From assembly GCA_002348615.1 (NCBI GenBank), contig DEBR01000001.1, forward strand, positions 58,991-86,947: 27,957 bases of DNA, given 5' to 3'. Numbering within the stretch: the first letter of the stretch is position 1; each line of letters starts with the position of its first letter. Made by a program: the position numbers and the translations under genes. Under the pieces are notes generated by a model. The model made no database searches, was not told the origin of the DNA, and was given only the letters and a program-made list of their open reading frames with translations. Positions 16,593-23,921 of this stretch are shown here, in pieces. The DNA comes from Candidatus Saccharibacteria bacterium UBA2951 (lineage in GTDB: Bacteria > Patescibacteriota > Saccharimonadia > Saccharimonadales > Saccharimonadaceae).

Positions 16593-17301
16593 ACATTCAT
16601 CAACCGCTGGCTTTACACTTGTCGAATTGACGCTCGCTATGGCGTTCATATCGCTTCTACTGCTGGGTATTGCTTTACTCACAATGCAAATCAGCGTCAT
16701 ATATAACAAAGGCTTGACGACCCGGGCCGTCAACGAAGCGGGTCAGTTGATTAGCGCCGATGTAAAGCGGTCGCTCGATTCATCAAAGTCAATAGCCGTT
16801 AAATATGCCGAAAACGGGGGCGTGCCGACTGGCGGGCGACTATGTACCGACCTGACGGTATACGCATGGAACTACGGCAAATACCTAAACGACACGAACG
16901 CTTTCAATCAGTTCCAGACAGGGCTTGGACCGGCTCCCAATAAGCCAATACGATTCGTTAAATTCCCGTCTGGCGGAATCGACTACTGCACCGCGGTGCA
17001 CGGCGTTTACCCGGACGTCCCGGTGGGTGCGAACGACGTACTGACCGCCGGAGACGTGAACCTAGCTGTTCATGCGTTCTCTATCAACAAAGATTCGGGC
17101 GGGGCATACGGCGAACCTGTGTTCGGTGATACTTCTGGCGTACAGCGCATTTATCAGATTTCAATCGTAATTGGAACGAGCGAACAGAGTATTCTTGAGA
17201 GTAATGTTGACGGCTGCAAGGCTCCGACAAACCGAATTGATGACCAATACTGCTCAGTCAACCGATTTAGCTTTACGGCGCGGGCAGGGAATGTGGAATA
17301 A
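16576..17301 (+). CDS. Minor pilin, GspJ/PilW-like
   Basis: A 241-residue prepilin. The leader MTQVRKHSSTAG is followed by FTLVELTLAMAFISLLLLG, with Glu5 in place. The size and third position in the cluster match GspJ/PilW-type subunits. The remainder is an exposed domain with four to five cysteines (in GRLCTD, DYCTA, DGCKA and DQYCSV), enough for disulfides. It overlaps the gene before by 17 nt and shares one base with the gene after it. Confidence 0.84.
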   Translation: MTQVRKHSSTAGFTLVELTLAMAFISLLLLGIALLTMQISVIYNKGLTTRAVNEAGQLISADVKRSLDSSKSIAVKYAENGGVPTGGRLCTDLTVYAWNYGKYLNDTNAFNQFQTGLGPAPNKPIRFVKFPSGGIDYCTAVHGVYPDVPVGANDVLTAGDVNLAVHAFSINKDSGGAYGEPVFGDTSGVQRIYQISIVIGTSEQSILESNVDGCKAPTNRIDDQYCSVNRFSFTARAGNVE

Positions 17302-18482
17302 TGAAAAGTATGAATAAGCAGCGCGGCGCGGTTTCAATTTTTATCGTCATGTTCACGGCACTGCTGGTGACTATCGTGACGGCGAGTTTCGTGCAGATCA
17401 TGCTACGTAACCAACAGCAGGCGAGCAACAACGATTTGTCCCAAAGTGCATATGATTCAGCACTTGCTGGTGTCGAAGACGCCAAGCGAGCATTGGTCGC
17501 CCTTAAGGCATGCGATAAAGACCCATCCCCGCAATGTGGTAACTTACGCACTGCTTTGGTGAACAATGGTCAAAACTGTGAAATTCTGGCCGATCCGTCG
17601 GTTGGCGTGACGACGTTCTCGAGCGGGGAATCCCAAGTTGGTCGTTCAAGCATGAACCAGGCGTATACCTGCGTCAAGGTGCAAGTGATCACCGACTCCT
17701 ATGAGGGGACACTCGATAAAAATCAATCGGTTGTCATTCCGCTCGATACGGTAGATGACCCTAACTTGATTGCCGGTGTCCGGATATCATGGTTTACCCA
17801 AGAAAATATCCCAGACGTTGATGCGTCCGGTAATCCGATATCGCAAGTACCTCAGTTCCCGACGCAACCACAATTGCCGGCGGTTACGAACTGGGCCGTG
17901 CAGTACCCATCGATCATGCGCAGTCAATTGATCCAATTCAAGGAAGGCGAACTAACGCTCGATAGCTTTGATACCGCGAACACGAACAATGCCAAAACCC
18001 TGTTCCTTTACCCGGCTATTTTCGGTGCTTCCAATCTGGACTTTGCTTCAGATGGCCGCGGGGCGCCGGCCTCACGTAATTACCCGGCTGTTTCGCGCTG
18101 CGACTCTACATTCTCGTTCAACGGCGGATACGCGTGTTCGACAGATATAGCCGTCCCGGCACTGGGTAGCGGCACCCGAAAGGCCTACTTGCAGCTGACG
18201 AGCATTTACAACAAAGCAACCTACAAGGTCCAGATTCTCGGTGGGTCAGGTAACGTACTGAATTTTGACAACGTACAGCCTATCGTCGACTCGACCGGAC
18301 GGGCGAGCGACTTGTTCCGTCGTATTCGTGCCCGTGTGGCTATGAGCGAAGGTATGCCAACGACTTACCCCGAAGCGGCTCTCCACGTCGGCAAGAGCTT
18401 ATGTAAGGACTTCTTCGTCACGAATTCACCAGCTGATTACAGTGGCGACACGGACACAGTCGCATGTGCTGCTGATCAGTAG
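17301..18482 (+). CDS. Minor pilin, PilX/GspK-like, lacking Glu5
   Basis: A 393-residue protein. The leader MKSMNKQRG is followed by AVSIFIVMFTALLVTIVTASF, a prepilin-type site and helix in which mature position 5 is Phe, not Glu. Loss of Glu5 is typical of GspK and PilX-type subunits, which sit at the tip and need not contact a subunit ahead of them. The motif NDLSQSAYDSALAGVEDAKRAL, where the helix leaves the membrane, fits the PilX N-terminal pattern. As the last and largest gene of the cluster it suits the tip subunit. Its stop is 12 bp from the stop of the convergent recombinase gene, with no terminator between. Confidence 0.8.
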   Translation: MKSMNKQRGAVSIFIVMFTALLVTIVTASFVQIMLRNQQQASNNDLSQSAYDSALAGVEDAKRALVALKACDKDPSPQCGNLRTALVNNGQNCEILADPSVGVTTFSSGESQVGRSSMNQAYTCVKVQVITDSYEGTLDKNQSVVIPLDTVDDPNLIAGVRISWFTQENIPDVDASGNPISQVPQFPTQPQLPAVTNWAVQYPSIMRSQLIQFKEGELTLDSFDTANTNNAKTLFLYPAIFGASNLDFASDGRGAPASRNYPAVSRCDSTFSFNGGYACSTDIAVPALGSGTRKAYLQLTSIYNKATYKVQILGGSGNVLNFDNVQPIVDSTGRASDLFRRIRARVAMSEGMPTTYPEAALHVGKSLCKDFFVTNSPADYSGDTDTVACAADQ

Positions 18483-18494
18483 GTTGTATATAGC

Positions 18495-19406
18495 TTATGT
18501 ATCACTATGGAACCGTTCGTGAACGTCACGTAAGTGTTCGTCGGTGACATGCGTATATACCTGAGTCGTTGCAATATTAGCGTGTCCTAACATACTTTGG
18601 ACACTTCTAAGGTCGGCACCGTTCATCAAAAGGTCGGTTGCAAAACTGTGGCGCATGGTATGAGGGCTGACATGTTTGGTAATGCCGGCAAGCCTGGCAT
18701 ACTTATTGATCATGCGCTGAATTGACCGCGCCGTGAGTCGTCGGTAGTCGCCAGTCTGATTCGACACGTTGTTTCGTGAATAACTAAGAAACAGCGGGGG
18801 GAGATTGTCCATACGGGTCGCCAGGTATTCATCGACGCGTTCGGCTGCTGATTTTGATACGAACACCGGCCGGTCTTTCTGGCCTTTACCGCGCACCATG
18901 AACTCGCGTCGCTTGGTGTTCACATGCCCGCGGTTCAAGTTAACCAGTTCCGACACACGAAGCCCCGACGAAAATAGCAGTTCCAAAATAGCCCGGTCGC
19001 GTAATCCCGATTCGTCATCGAGTGGAACAGCGTCGAGCAGGTTTGTGACTTCATCGAAATGTAGGAACGACACCTGTTTGCGGCTGACTTTCGGTAGCTT
19101 TACCTTGTCGGCCGGGAGGCTTTCGATACCGCGGTCGGACAAATACTTCAAAAAACCGCGCAGGGCAATAAGGTGGTAGCTCTGCGTGATGGTCGACAGC
19201 CCATCACCAGCCTCGTTCTTGTAGCGGTTCAGCCAAAGACGGTATTTTCGAATAATTTCGGTGGTAATATTTGCGGCTTTGATATCTTCGGTAAATTCAA
19301 CGAACCGTTCCAAATACAACTTATAATTCTCGGCTGTTTTTGCCGAGCGACCGCCTTCGACTTCAAGGCTTTCGACGTAATCAAGGATCAACTCGGAAAC
19401 GTACAT
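18495..19406 (-). CDS. xerD: Xer-type tyrosine recombinase
   Basis: A 303-residue site-specific recombinase. The N-terminal SAM-like core-binding domain (about 1-100) precedes the catalytic domain with the full set Arg150, Lys174, His249, Arg252, His275 and nucleophile Tyr284. The length and the HTMRHSFATDLL and GHANIATTQVYTHV blocks match XerC/XerD, which resolve chromosome dimers at dif. XerC versus XerD cannot be decided from sequence alone. The ATG at 19406 is preferred over a TTG 15 nt upstream because a TATACT box ends exactly 7 nt before it, predicting a leaderless message. No dif site was recognised here. Confidence 0.88.
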   Translation of the reverse strand: MYVSELILDYVESLEVEGGRSAKTAENYKLYLERFVEFTEDIKAANITTEIIRKYRLWLNRYKNEAGDGLSTITQSYHLIALRGFLKYLSDRGIESLPADKVKLPKVSRKQVSFLHFDEVTNLLDAVPLDDESGLRDRAILELLFSSGLRVSELVNLNRGHVNTKRREFMVRGKGQKDRPVFVSKSAAERVDEYLATRMDNLPPLFLSYSRNNVSNQTGDYRRLTARSIQRMINKYARLAGITKHVSPHTMRHSFATDLLMNGADLRSVQSMLGHANIATTQVYTHVTDEHLRDVHERFHSDT

Positions 19407-19409
19407 GCT

Positions 19410-19418
19410 TATAGTATA
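19410..19418. promoter_or_regulatory. Overlapping divergent -10 boxes between xer and uppP
   Basis: On the minus strand TATACT (19418 to 19413) lies 6 nt before the xer ATG at 19406. On the plus strand TATAGT (19410-19415) lies 5 nt before the uppP ATG at 19421. The two boxes share three base pairs. With only 14 bp between the start codons, any -35 contacts must lie inside the opposite coding region. Confidence 0.72.
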
Positions 19419-19420
19419 CA

Positions 19421-20224
19421 ATGGTGAACGTGACTATTATTGAAGCCATTATTCTCGGTATCGTACAGGGGTTGACCGAATTCATTCCGGTATCGAGCTC
19501 AGGCCACCTTGTCATTACTCAAAACTTACTGACCGGTAACGCTGACCATCTGTTCATTCAGGCGCTCGATTTCGGTACATTCTTAGCGTTACTCATTTAT
19601 TTCTCGCCAAAGTTAGTCGATTTGGTGCGCAAGGTGTTCGTTGAGCATGACTACCGACTGGCGCGTAACATCGTCATCACTGTACTTCCAGCTGGGCTAC
19701 TTGGCTTTGTTCTAGCGGATTTCATTCAAAAAAGCGCTGTACTACTTAACCCATTAACGGTAGCCATCATGCTAGCCGTAGTCGGCGTGCTTATGATCGT
19801 CGTCGATAAACTGCCTAAAAAGTCAGCCAAAGAAACTGGCACCGACCTTAGCCCTAAGAGGGCATTGGTCGTTGGCTTGGCGCAGGCATTTGCGCTTGTC
19901 CCGGGCGTGTCGCGCAGTGGTTCAACGATCATTGCTAGCCGTATTATGGGACTTGGTCCCAAAGCCGCCGCGGAATACAGCTTCATGGTATCGATTCCCA
20001 TTATGCTCGGACTGATCGGCAAGTTGCTTCTGAAGCCATCGGACCGGCAATATATCGTCGAGCATCTCGAAATTGTCATCATCGCGAATATCGCGGCATT
20101 TGTCGCGGGCATGCTCGCCATACACTTCTTACTTAAGTATTTGTCCAACCACGGATTGGCATTGTTCGGGTGGTACCGCGTTGCTTTGGCCTCTGTTGTC
20201 GTAGCCGTTCTTCTGTTACAATAA
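19421..20224 (+). CDS. uppP: Undecaprenyl-diphosphatase UppP/BacA
   Basis: A 267-residue polytopic membrane enzyme that dephosphorylates undecaprenyl diphosphate so that the lipid carrier can be reused for peptidoglycan and surface glycans. The two family signatures are intact: GLTEFIPVSSSGHLVI (about 16-31, with the catalytic Glu and the Ser/His) and PGVSRSGSTI (about 161-170). The length is normal. The ATG follows the -10 box by 5 nt, so the message is predicted to be leaderless. It is followed after 22 nt by ndk, probably in one transcript. Confidence 0.95.
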   Translation: MVNVTIIEAIILGIVQGLTEFIPVSSSGHLVITQNLLTGNADHLFIQALDFGTFLALLIYFSPKLVDLVRKVFVEHDYRLARNIVITVLPAGLLGFVLADFIQKSAVLLNPLTVAIMLAVVGVLMIVVDKLPKKSAKETGTDLSPKRALVVGLAQAFALVPGVSRSGSTIIASRIMGLGPKAAAEYSFMVSIPIMLGLIGKLLLKPSDRQYIVEHLEIVIIANIAAFVAGMLAIHFLLKYLSNHGLALFGWYRVALASVVVAVLLLQ

Positions 20225-20246
20225 CAGTAGTAAATAAGGAGCAAAA

Positions 20247-20753
20247 GTGAACAAGAACGTAGAGAGAACTTTGATATTGTTTAAGCCTGACTCTGTGCAG
20301 CGCGCCCTCGTCGGAGAAATCTTGACCAGATTCGAACGCGTCGGCCTTAGAATCGTCGGTACTAAAATGCAGGCACCGGCCCGTGAACATTACGAAGCTC
20401 ATTACGAAGACATCGGTAAGCTTAAGACCCGTGCCGGTGAGCAGATTTTTGGTATTACCCTCGACATGATGAACAAAGGCCCGGTCATCGCCATGGTGCT
20501 TGAAGGTGTCGAGGCTGTCAGTCTGGTTCGTAAGCTGGTCGGTGGCACCGAACCGAAATCGGCCGCCCCTGGTACCATCCGAGGTGACTTCAGTCACATG
20601 AGCTACGGATACGCCGACGGTGAAGGTAAGGGAATCCCGAACCTGATTCATGCTTCTGGTGACCCTGAAGAAGCCGTCCAAGAAATCAAGCACTGGTTCT
20701 CAGACGACGAACTCTACGACTACGAAGCAACGCACGAAAAGTTCACGCGTTAG
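20247..20753 (+). CDS. ndk: Nucleoside diphosphate kinase
   Basis: A 168-residue cytoplasmic kinase that moves the gamma-phosphate between nucleoside tri- and diphosphates. The active-site His135 lies in PNLIHASGDPEEA, a variant of the usual NxxHGSD block with an extra Gly before Asp. The N-terminal ERTLILFKPDSVQR block is also conserved. It is longer than the typical 140-150 residues because of an extended region around residues 50-65 and the C-terminal tail. The start is GTG, supported by AAGGAG 5 nt upstream. It ends at a strong terminator shared with the convergent tRNA genes. Confidence 0.95.
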   Translation: MNKNVERTLILFKPDSVQRALVGEILTRFERVGLRIVGTKMQAPAREHYEAHYEDIGKLKTRAGEQIFGITLDMMNKGPVIAMVLEGVEAVSLVRKLVGGTEPKSAAPGTIRGDFSHMSYGYADGEGKGIPNLIHASGDPEEAVQEIKHWFSDDELYDYEATHEKFTR

Positions 20754-20775
20754 CCTAGAATGCAGTCGCAATATA

Positions 20776-20802
20776 AAAATTACCTCCAACGAGGTAATTT
20801 TT
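20776..20802. terminator. Bidirectional terminator between ndk and the tRNA-Arg genes
   Basis: AAAATTACCTC, loop CAAC, then GAGGTAATTTTT forms a stem flanked by A-runs on the left and T-runs on the right. It can stop the plus-strand ndk transcript and the minus-strand tRNA transcript. Confidence 0.9.
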
Positions 20803-20814
20803 AGCTTCAAGATT

Positions 20815-20891
20815 TGGTACACCCGAGAGGATTTGAACCTCTGGCCTTTGGTACCGGAAACCAACGCTCTATCCAGCTGAGCTACGGGTGC
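20815..20891 (-). tRNA. tRNA-Arg (anticodon CCG)
   Basis: The minus strand folds as a 77-nt cloverleaf. The acceptor is GCACCCG/CGGGTGT, the D-arm GCTC...GAGC, the anticodon stem TTGGT/ACCAA with loop TTCCGGT, and the T-arm AGAGG/CCTCT with TTCAAAT. The anticodon CCG reads CGG. The 3' CCA is encoded. Confidence 0.95.
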
Positions 20892-20894
20892 GTA

Positions 20895-20971
20895 TGGTAC
20901 CCCGGGCAGGAGTCGAACCTGCAACCTTTTCCTTAGGACGGAACTGCTCTATCCAATTGAGCTACCGAGGC
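20895..20971 (-). tRNA. tRNA-Arg (anticodon CCT)
   Basis: A 77-nt cloverleaf on the minus strand, 3 nt upstream of the other tRNA-Arg. The acceptor is GCCTCGG/CCGGGGT, the anticodon loop GTCCTAA (anticodon CCT, reading AGG), the T-arm GCAGG/CCTGC and CCA is encoded. The first pair of the anticodon stem is a G-A mismatch. The two tRNAs are probably one transcript. Confidence 0.93.
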
Positions 20972-21003
20972 AAAATACCTCTGTTATTGTACCACGGTAA
21001 ATC

Positions 21004-21012
21004 TGCTATACT
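21004..21012 (+). promoter_or_regulatory. Extended -10 promoter of the PH-domain operon
   Basis: TGCTATACT, an extended -10 element (hexamer at 21007-21012), places the predicted start exactly at the ATG at 21019, so the message is predicted to be leaderless. Confidence 0.72.
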
Positions 21013-21018
21013 GTTGCC

Positions 21019-21555
21019 ATGAAGGGCGAAAACAAACAACAGGCATTCGAGGGACAACGCGAAGGTGAAGAACTGTTATTCATCTTTCGTCGCCACATCA
21101 TCGCCATGCGAAAAGGGTTTTACGGATTACTGATTCCATTCGCCATATCGGCCGTCCCGCCACTTATCTGGCAGGATAATCTACAGTTGTTCCTGCTGCC
21201 GGTCGGCGGATTGCTATTAGGACTCATCATCTTTAGCTATCACTTCATACTGTGGTACTACACGGTCTATATTGTCACGACCGAACGTATTCGGCAGGTG
21301 ACACAGAACGGCTTTTTCGGGACTGACGTGGTAGAGCTACGCCTGTCGAAAATCCAAAACATAAGCTATAATATACCAGGGTTCAGCGGGGAAGTTTTCG
21401 GCTACGGAACCATCGTCATTCAGACATTCGTCGGAGACTTGGTCATACACAAAGTGGAACACCCCGATAAGACGTACAATAAGCTGCAAGACGCTGTCAT
21501 GAACGCCATCGAAAAACAAGGAGCCTATGAAAAAACTGAGTTTGAAGAAGCGTAA
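21019..21555 (+). CDS. PH-domain (bPH2) membrane protein
   Basis: A 178-residue membrane protein. Two hydrophobic helices (about residues 32-52 and 56-78) are followed by a bacterial PH-like domain (DUF304/bPH2) starting at YYTVYIVTTERIRQVTQNGFFG. The pattern of a beta-strand, a TTERIR-type turn and the strand with VVELRLSKIQNI is characteristic of the YdbS/YdbT group. The function of this family is not settled; membrane-stress and envelope roles have been suggested. It overlaps the next gene by 29 nt, so the two are likely made together. Confidence 0.85.
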   Translation: MKGENKQQAFEGQREGEELLFIFRRHIIAMRKGFYGLLIPFAISAVPPLIWQDNLQLFLLPVGGLLLGLIIFSYHFILWYYTVYIVTTERIRQVTQNGFFGTDVVELRLSKIQNISYNIPGFSGEVFGYGTIVIQTFVGDLVIHKVEHPDKTYNKLQDAVMNAIEKQGAYEKTEFEEA

Positions 21556-22591
21556 GCAGGCCGAGCAGCCGCCGTCACGTATCACCAACGAAACGGTCGC
21601 CGAACACCGCGAACAAATTCTCGCAGGTGGCCGCAAATTCAAATATCCACATCAATACGAGCGTCACAAGCTTGTATTCAACGCCATTATCATCATTCTT
21701 GTTACATTGGTGCTGCTTTCCATTGTTATCTGGTGGCAGCTGTATCCGGTTCAGAACACCAGTACGTTCATATACCGTGTCACGCGTATTCTGCCTGTCC
21801 CGGTGGCAAGTGTTGATGGCGCGCCCGTACGCTACAGTGATTACCTGATGAGCTTGTCGGGCTCTCAACACTACCTGGAACAATCGGAACGTCTTAACCT
21901 GAACTCGGAAGACGGGAAACGTCAAATCGAATTCATCAAGCGCCAGGCACTAGACGGCGCGATCGCCGATACGTATGCGGCCAAGATTGCCAACGAAAAA
22001 GGAATTAAGGTAACCGACGAACAGGTCGATAAGGTGATTGACGCCAGCCTGAACACCGTATCGGGCCGTATATCACAAGACATCTATGACGACTCGACCC
22101 TTAGCACGCTTGGTTACTCGGCTGACGAATACCGCCAAATCATCAAGCGCGCCCTCATTCGCCAAGAGGTTATGTATTCCATTGACTCCAAAGCCGATAC
22201 CACCAAAAAAGCGGCCGAGGCTATGTTAAAGGAAAATCCCGTGCCGTCATTAGCCGACATTGCGAAACGTCTTCAGGACAAGGGGTATAGCGTTCAGCTC
22301 GGCTCTACCGGTTTGGTACCGAAGTCGAATCACGATGGCGGTGTAACGCAGCAAGCTGCGAAACTACAAAAGAACCAGATCTCAAGCTTCTTCCGCTCGG
22401 AAGACGGCAACTCCGAACGGAATGGCTATTACATCGTCCAGTTGGTTGATAGTAATGACAAGCAGGTAAACTACAACTATCTGCGCATTCCGCTGACAGA
22501 ATTCGATAAGCAGCTCAAATCGCTCGTAGTGAATAAGAAAGTTCAAGAATTCATTTCGGTACAAAAAGACACGAACGCCATTCGCCGATAA
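21527..22591 (+). CDS. Membrane-anchored SurA/PrsA-type foldase-like protein
   Basis: A 354-residue protein with a basic cytoplasmic N-terminus, one transmembrane helix (about residues 50-71) and a large extracytoplasmic part. The segment from about residue 90 (SVDGAPVRYSDYLMSL) to 205 matches the SurA N-terminal chaperone domain pattern: a short strand, VxYSDYL, long helices with KRQALDGAIADTYA and VTDEQVDKVID, and YRQIIKRALIRQEV. The region after it (about 225-320) could be a degenerate peptidyl-prolyl isomerase domain, but the parvulin motifs are not clear. It may help fold exported proteins such as the pilus and surface proteins. AAGGAG lies 4 nt before the ATG. Confidence 0.75.
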   Translation: MKKLSLKKRKQAEQPPSRITNETVAEHREQILAGGRKFKYPHQYERHKLVFNAIIIILVTLVLLSIVIWWQLYPVQNTSTFIYRVTRILPVPVASVDGAPVRYSDYLMSLSGSQHYLEQSERLNLNSEDGKRQIEFIKRQALDGAIADTYAAKIANEKGIKVTDEQVDKVIDASLNTVSGRISQDIYDDSTLSTLGYSADEYRQIIKRALIRQEVMYSIDSKADTTKKAAEAMLKENPVPSLADIAKRLQDKGYSVQLGSTGLVPKSNHDGGVTQQAAKLQKNQISSFFRSEDGNSERNGYYIVQLVDSNDKQVNYNYLRIPLTEFDKQLKSLVVNKKVQEFISVQKDTNAIRR

Positions 22592-22621
22592 GCTCGGCTA
22601 ATGAGCGAGAAGGGAGTAAAA

Positions 22622-23212
22622 ATGTTTCAACTACCAGCACTCGGGTATGATTACGGAGCACTCGGAAAATATATCAGCGGCGACATCATGCAGCTACATC
22701 ATTCCAAGCACCACCAGACATACGTCGACAAGCTCAACACGGCGCTCGACGAAGCGCCAAGCCTGAAGGAACGGCCACTTGAAAGCTTGCTTACCGACCT
22801 TGATTCGTTGCCGGACAACGTACGAACGGCCATTCGGAATCATGGCGGCGGACACTACAACCACAGCCTGTTCTGGCAGTGGATGAGCCCGGATGGCGGT
22901 GGGGAGCCAACCGGAGAACTAGCGAACAAATTAGTTGCTCAATATGGTGATTTTCAGGGGTTTGTAAATGAGTTTACCGCTAAATCGTTAGGCGTTTTCG
23001 GCAGTGGTTGGTGCTGGCTTATGCCTGACATGTCTATCGTCACTACGCCGAACCAGGACACGCCAATCATGCAGGGAATGGATGCGCCGTTACTTGGTCT
23101 GGACGTGTGGGAACACGCCTATTATCTAGACTATAAGAATAAACGCGATGATTACGTGCAGGCATGGTGGAACGTCGTGAATTGGGACTTTGTGGCAAAA
23201 CGGATGAGCTAG
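22622..23212 (+). CDS. sodA: Superoxide dismutase, Mn/Fe family, Mn-type signature
   Basis: A 196-residue superoxide dismutase that converts superoxide to oxygen and peroxide. The start at 22622 is chosen over an in-frame ATG at 22601 because GAAGGGAG lies just before it and because the family begins with MFxLPxLxYDYxAL. Metal ligands are His26, His81, Asp161 and His165. Gly77 and Gln145 (in TPNQDTP) are the outer-sphere residues of manganese enzymes; iron enzymes supply the Gln from the N-terminal domain. It is the third gene of the PH-domain unit. A soluble cytoplasmic enzyme is expected, since no signal peptide is present. Confidence 0.96.
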   Translation: MFQLPALGYDYGALGKYISGDIMQLHHSKHHQTYVDKLNTALDEAPSLKERPLESLLTDLDSLPDNVRTAIRNHGGGHYNHSLFWQWMSPDGGGEPTGELANKLVAQYGDFQGFVNEFTAKSLGVFGSGWCWLMPDMSIVTTPNQDTPIMQGMDAPLLGLDVWEHAYYLDYKNKRDDYVQAWWNVVNWDFVAKRMS

Positions 23213-23226
23213 TGCTGTAACACAAA

Positions 23227-23262
23227 GAAAATACGCTCACCAAAAGGTGGGCGTATTTTCTT
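23227..23262 (+). terminator. Intrinsic terminator after superoxide dismutase
   Basis: GAAAATACGCTCACC, loop AAAA, then GGTGGGCGTATTTTC forms a long 15-bp stem with one wobble, ending in TTTTCTT. The A-rich left arm makes it usable from the other strand, where it can end the tRNA-Asp transcript. Confidence 0.9.
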
Positions 23263-23337
23263 GGCGCGCTCGACCGGATTTGAACCGGCGATCTCCTCCG
23301 TGACAGGGAGGCGTGATAACCCCTTCACTACGAGCGC
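23262..23337 (-). tRNA. tRNA-Asp (anticodon GTC)
   Basis: A 76-nt cloverleaf on the minus strand with acceptor GCGCTCG/CGAGCGC, D-stem GTGA/TCAC, anticodon stem CCTCC/GGAGG with loop CTGTCAC, T-arm GCCGG/CCGGT and encoded CCA. The discriminator base is G, as expected for tRNA-Asp. Confidence 0.96.
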
Positions 23338-23358
23338 ACGGGGGTTTGGACTCCGTTT

Positions 23359-23387
23359 AGTCTAGCAAATTTCCACCTCTGGTGCAA
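23359..23387 (-). promoter_or_regulatory. Promoter of tRNA-Asp
   Basis: On the minus strand, TTGCAC (23387 to 23382) and TAGACT (23364 to 23359) are 17 bp apart. The start is expected about 15 nt upstream of the mature tRNA 5' end at 23337. Confidence 0.7.
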
Positions 23388-23422
23388 CTAACCACGTAAT
23401 GCTTATTTTACAGCGCGTTAAC

Positions 23423-23431
23423 TGATATAAT
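23423..23431 (+). promoter_or_regulatory. Extended -10 promoter of tRNA-Thr
   Basis: TGATATAAT (hexamer at 23426-23431) is an extended -10 element 27 nt upstream of the tRNA-Thr 5' end. A weak -35 (TTATTT at 23404-23409) may contribute. It probably also drives the two protein genes behind the tRNA. Confidence 0.7.
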
Positions 23432-23457
23432 GGGCGAAGACTACCAAGGGCCAATAC

Positions 23458-23533
23458 GCCGCTGTAGCTCAGTTGGTAGAGCGGCGCTTTCGTAAAGCGT
23501 AGGTCTCCGGTTCAAATCCGGACAGCGGCTCCA
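23458..23533 (+). tRNA. tRNA-Thr (anticodon CGT)
   Basis: A 76-nt cloverleaf with acceptor GCCGCTG/CAGCGGC, D-arm GCTC...GAGC, anticodon stem GCGCT/AGCGT with loop TTCGTAA (anticodon CGT, reading ACG), T-arm CTCCGG/CCGGA type and encoded CCA. A protein gene starts 10 nt after the CCA. Confidence 0.96.
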
Positions 23534-23542
23534 TGTAATCAT

Positions 23543-23920
23543 ATGAAACATATCATTCGATCATCCATCCAGCAGGTTCTCGCCGACAGGGCGATGACAC
23601 TGCTCTGTCTTGGTCTCATACTGGGTGGCATCGGCTACATTGTCTACGTGGCCTTCAGTCTGAGCGCGAGCGATCTTCAGCTTGCCATCCGGTATACATC
23701 GTTCGGCGAAACGCATTTTTACCGTGATAAATGGTGGTACCTGCTAAGCTTCGTCGGCTTCGGGCTGTTATTTATCGTCGCCCACGTAGGTATGCTAGCC
23801 AAGTTGTATGTCATCGGCCTTAAACAGCTCGCGTACGCGTTCGGCTGCTTGTCACTGGTCATCCTGGTCCTGATGTTCGTATACACGTATTCGGTCTTAA
23901 ATATCGCTTACTTGAACTAG
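23543..23920 (+). CDS. Small polytopic membrane protein, function unknown
   Basis: A 125-residue protein not matched to a family by eye. Three hydrophobic helices are visible at about residues 18-39, 66-88 and 96-120, separated by short polar loops (including ETHFYRDKWWY). It starts only 10 nt after the tRNA-Thr CCA end, with no room for a promoter, so it is probably co-transcribed with the tRNA and freed by tRNA 3' processing. It ends 1 nt before the glycosyltransferase start, so it may be a membrane partner of that enzyme. The role is inferred from position. Confidence 0.72.
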   Translation: MKHIIRSSIQQVLADRAMTLLCLGLILGGIGYIVYVAFSLSASDLQLAIRYTSFGETHFYRDKWWYLLSFVGFGLLFIVAHVGMLAKLYVIGLKQLAYAFGCLSLVILVLMFVYTYSVLNIAYLN

Positions 23921-23921
23921 C

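Noticed and set aside
18495..20224. A dif site near the Xer gene
   Set aside because: I looked for a dif-like pair of 11-bp half-sites around the gene and saw none. Xer genes need not lie next to dif.
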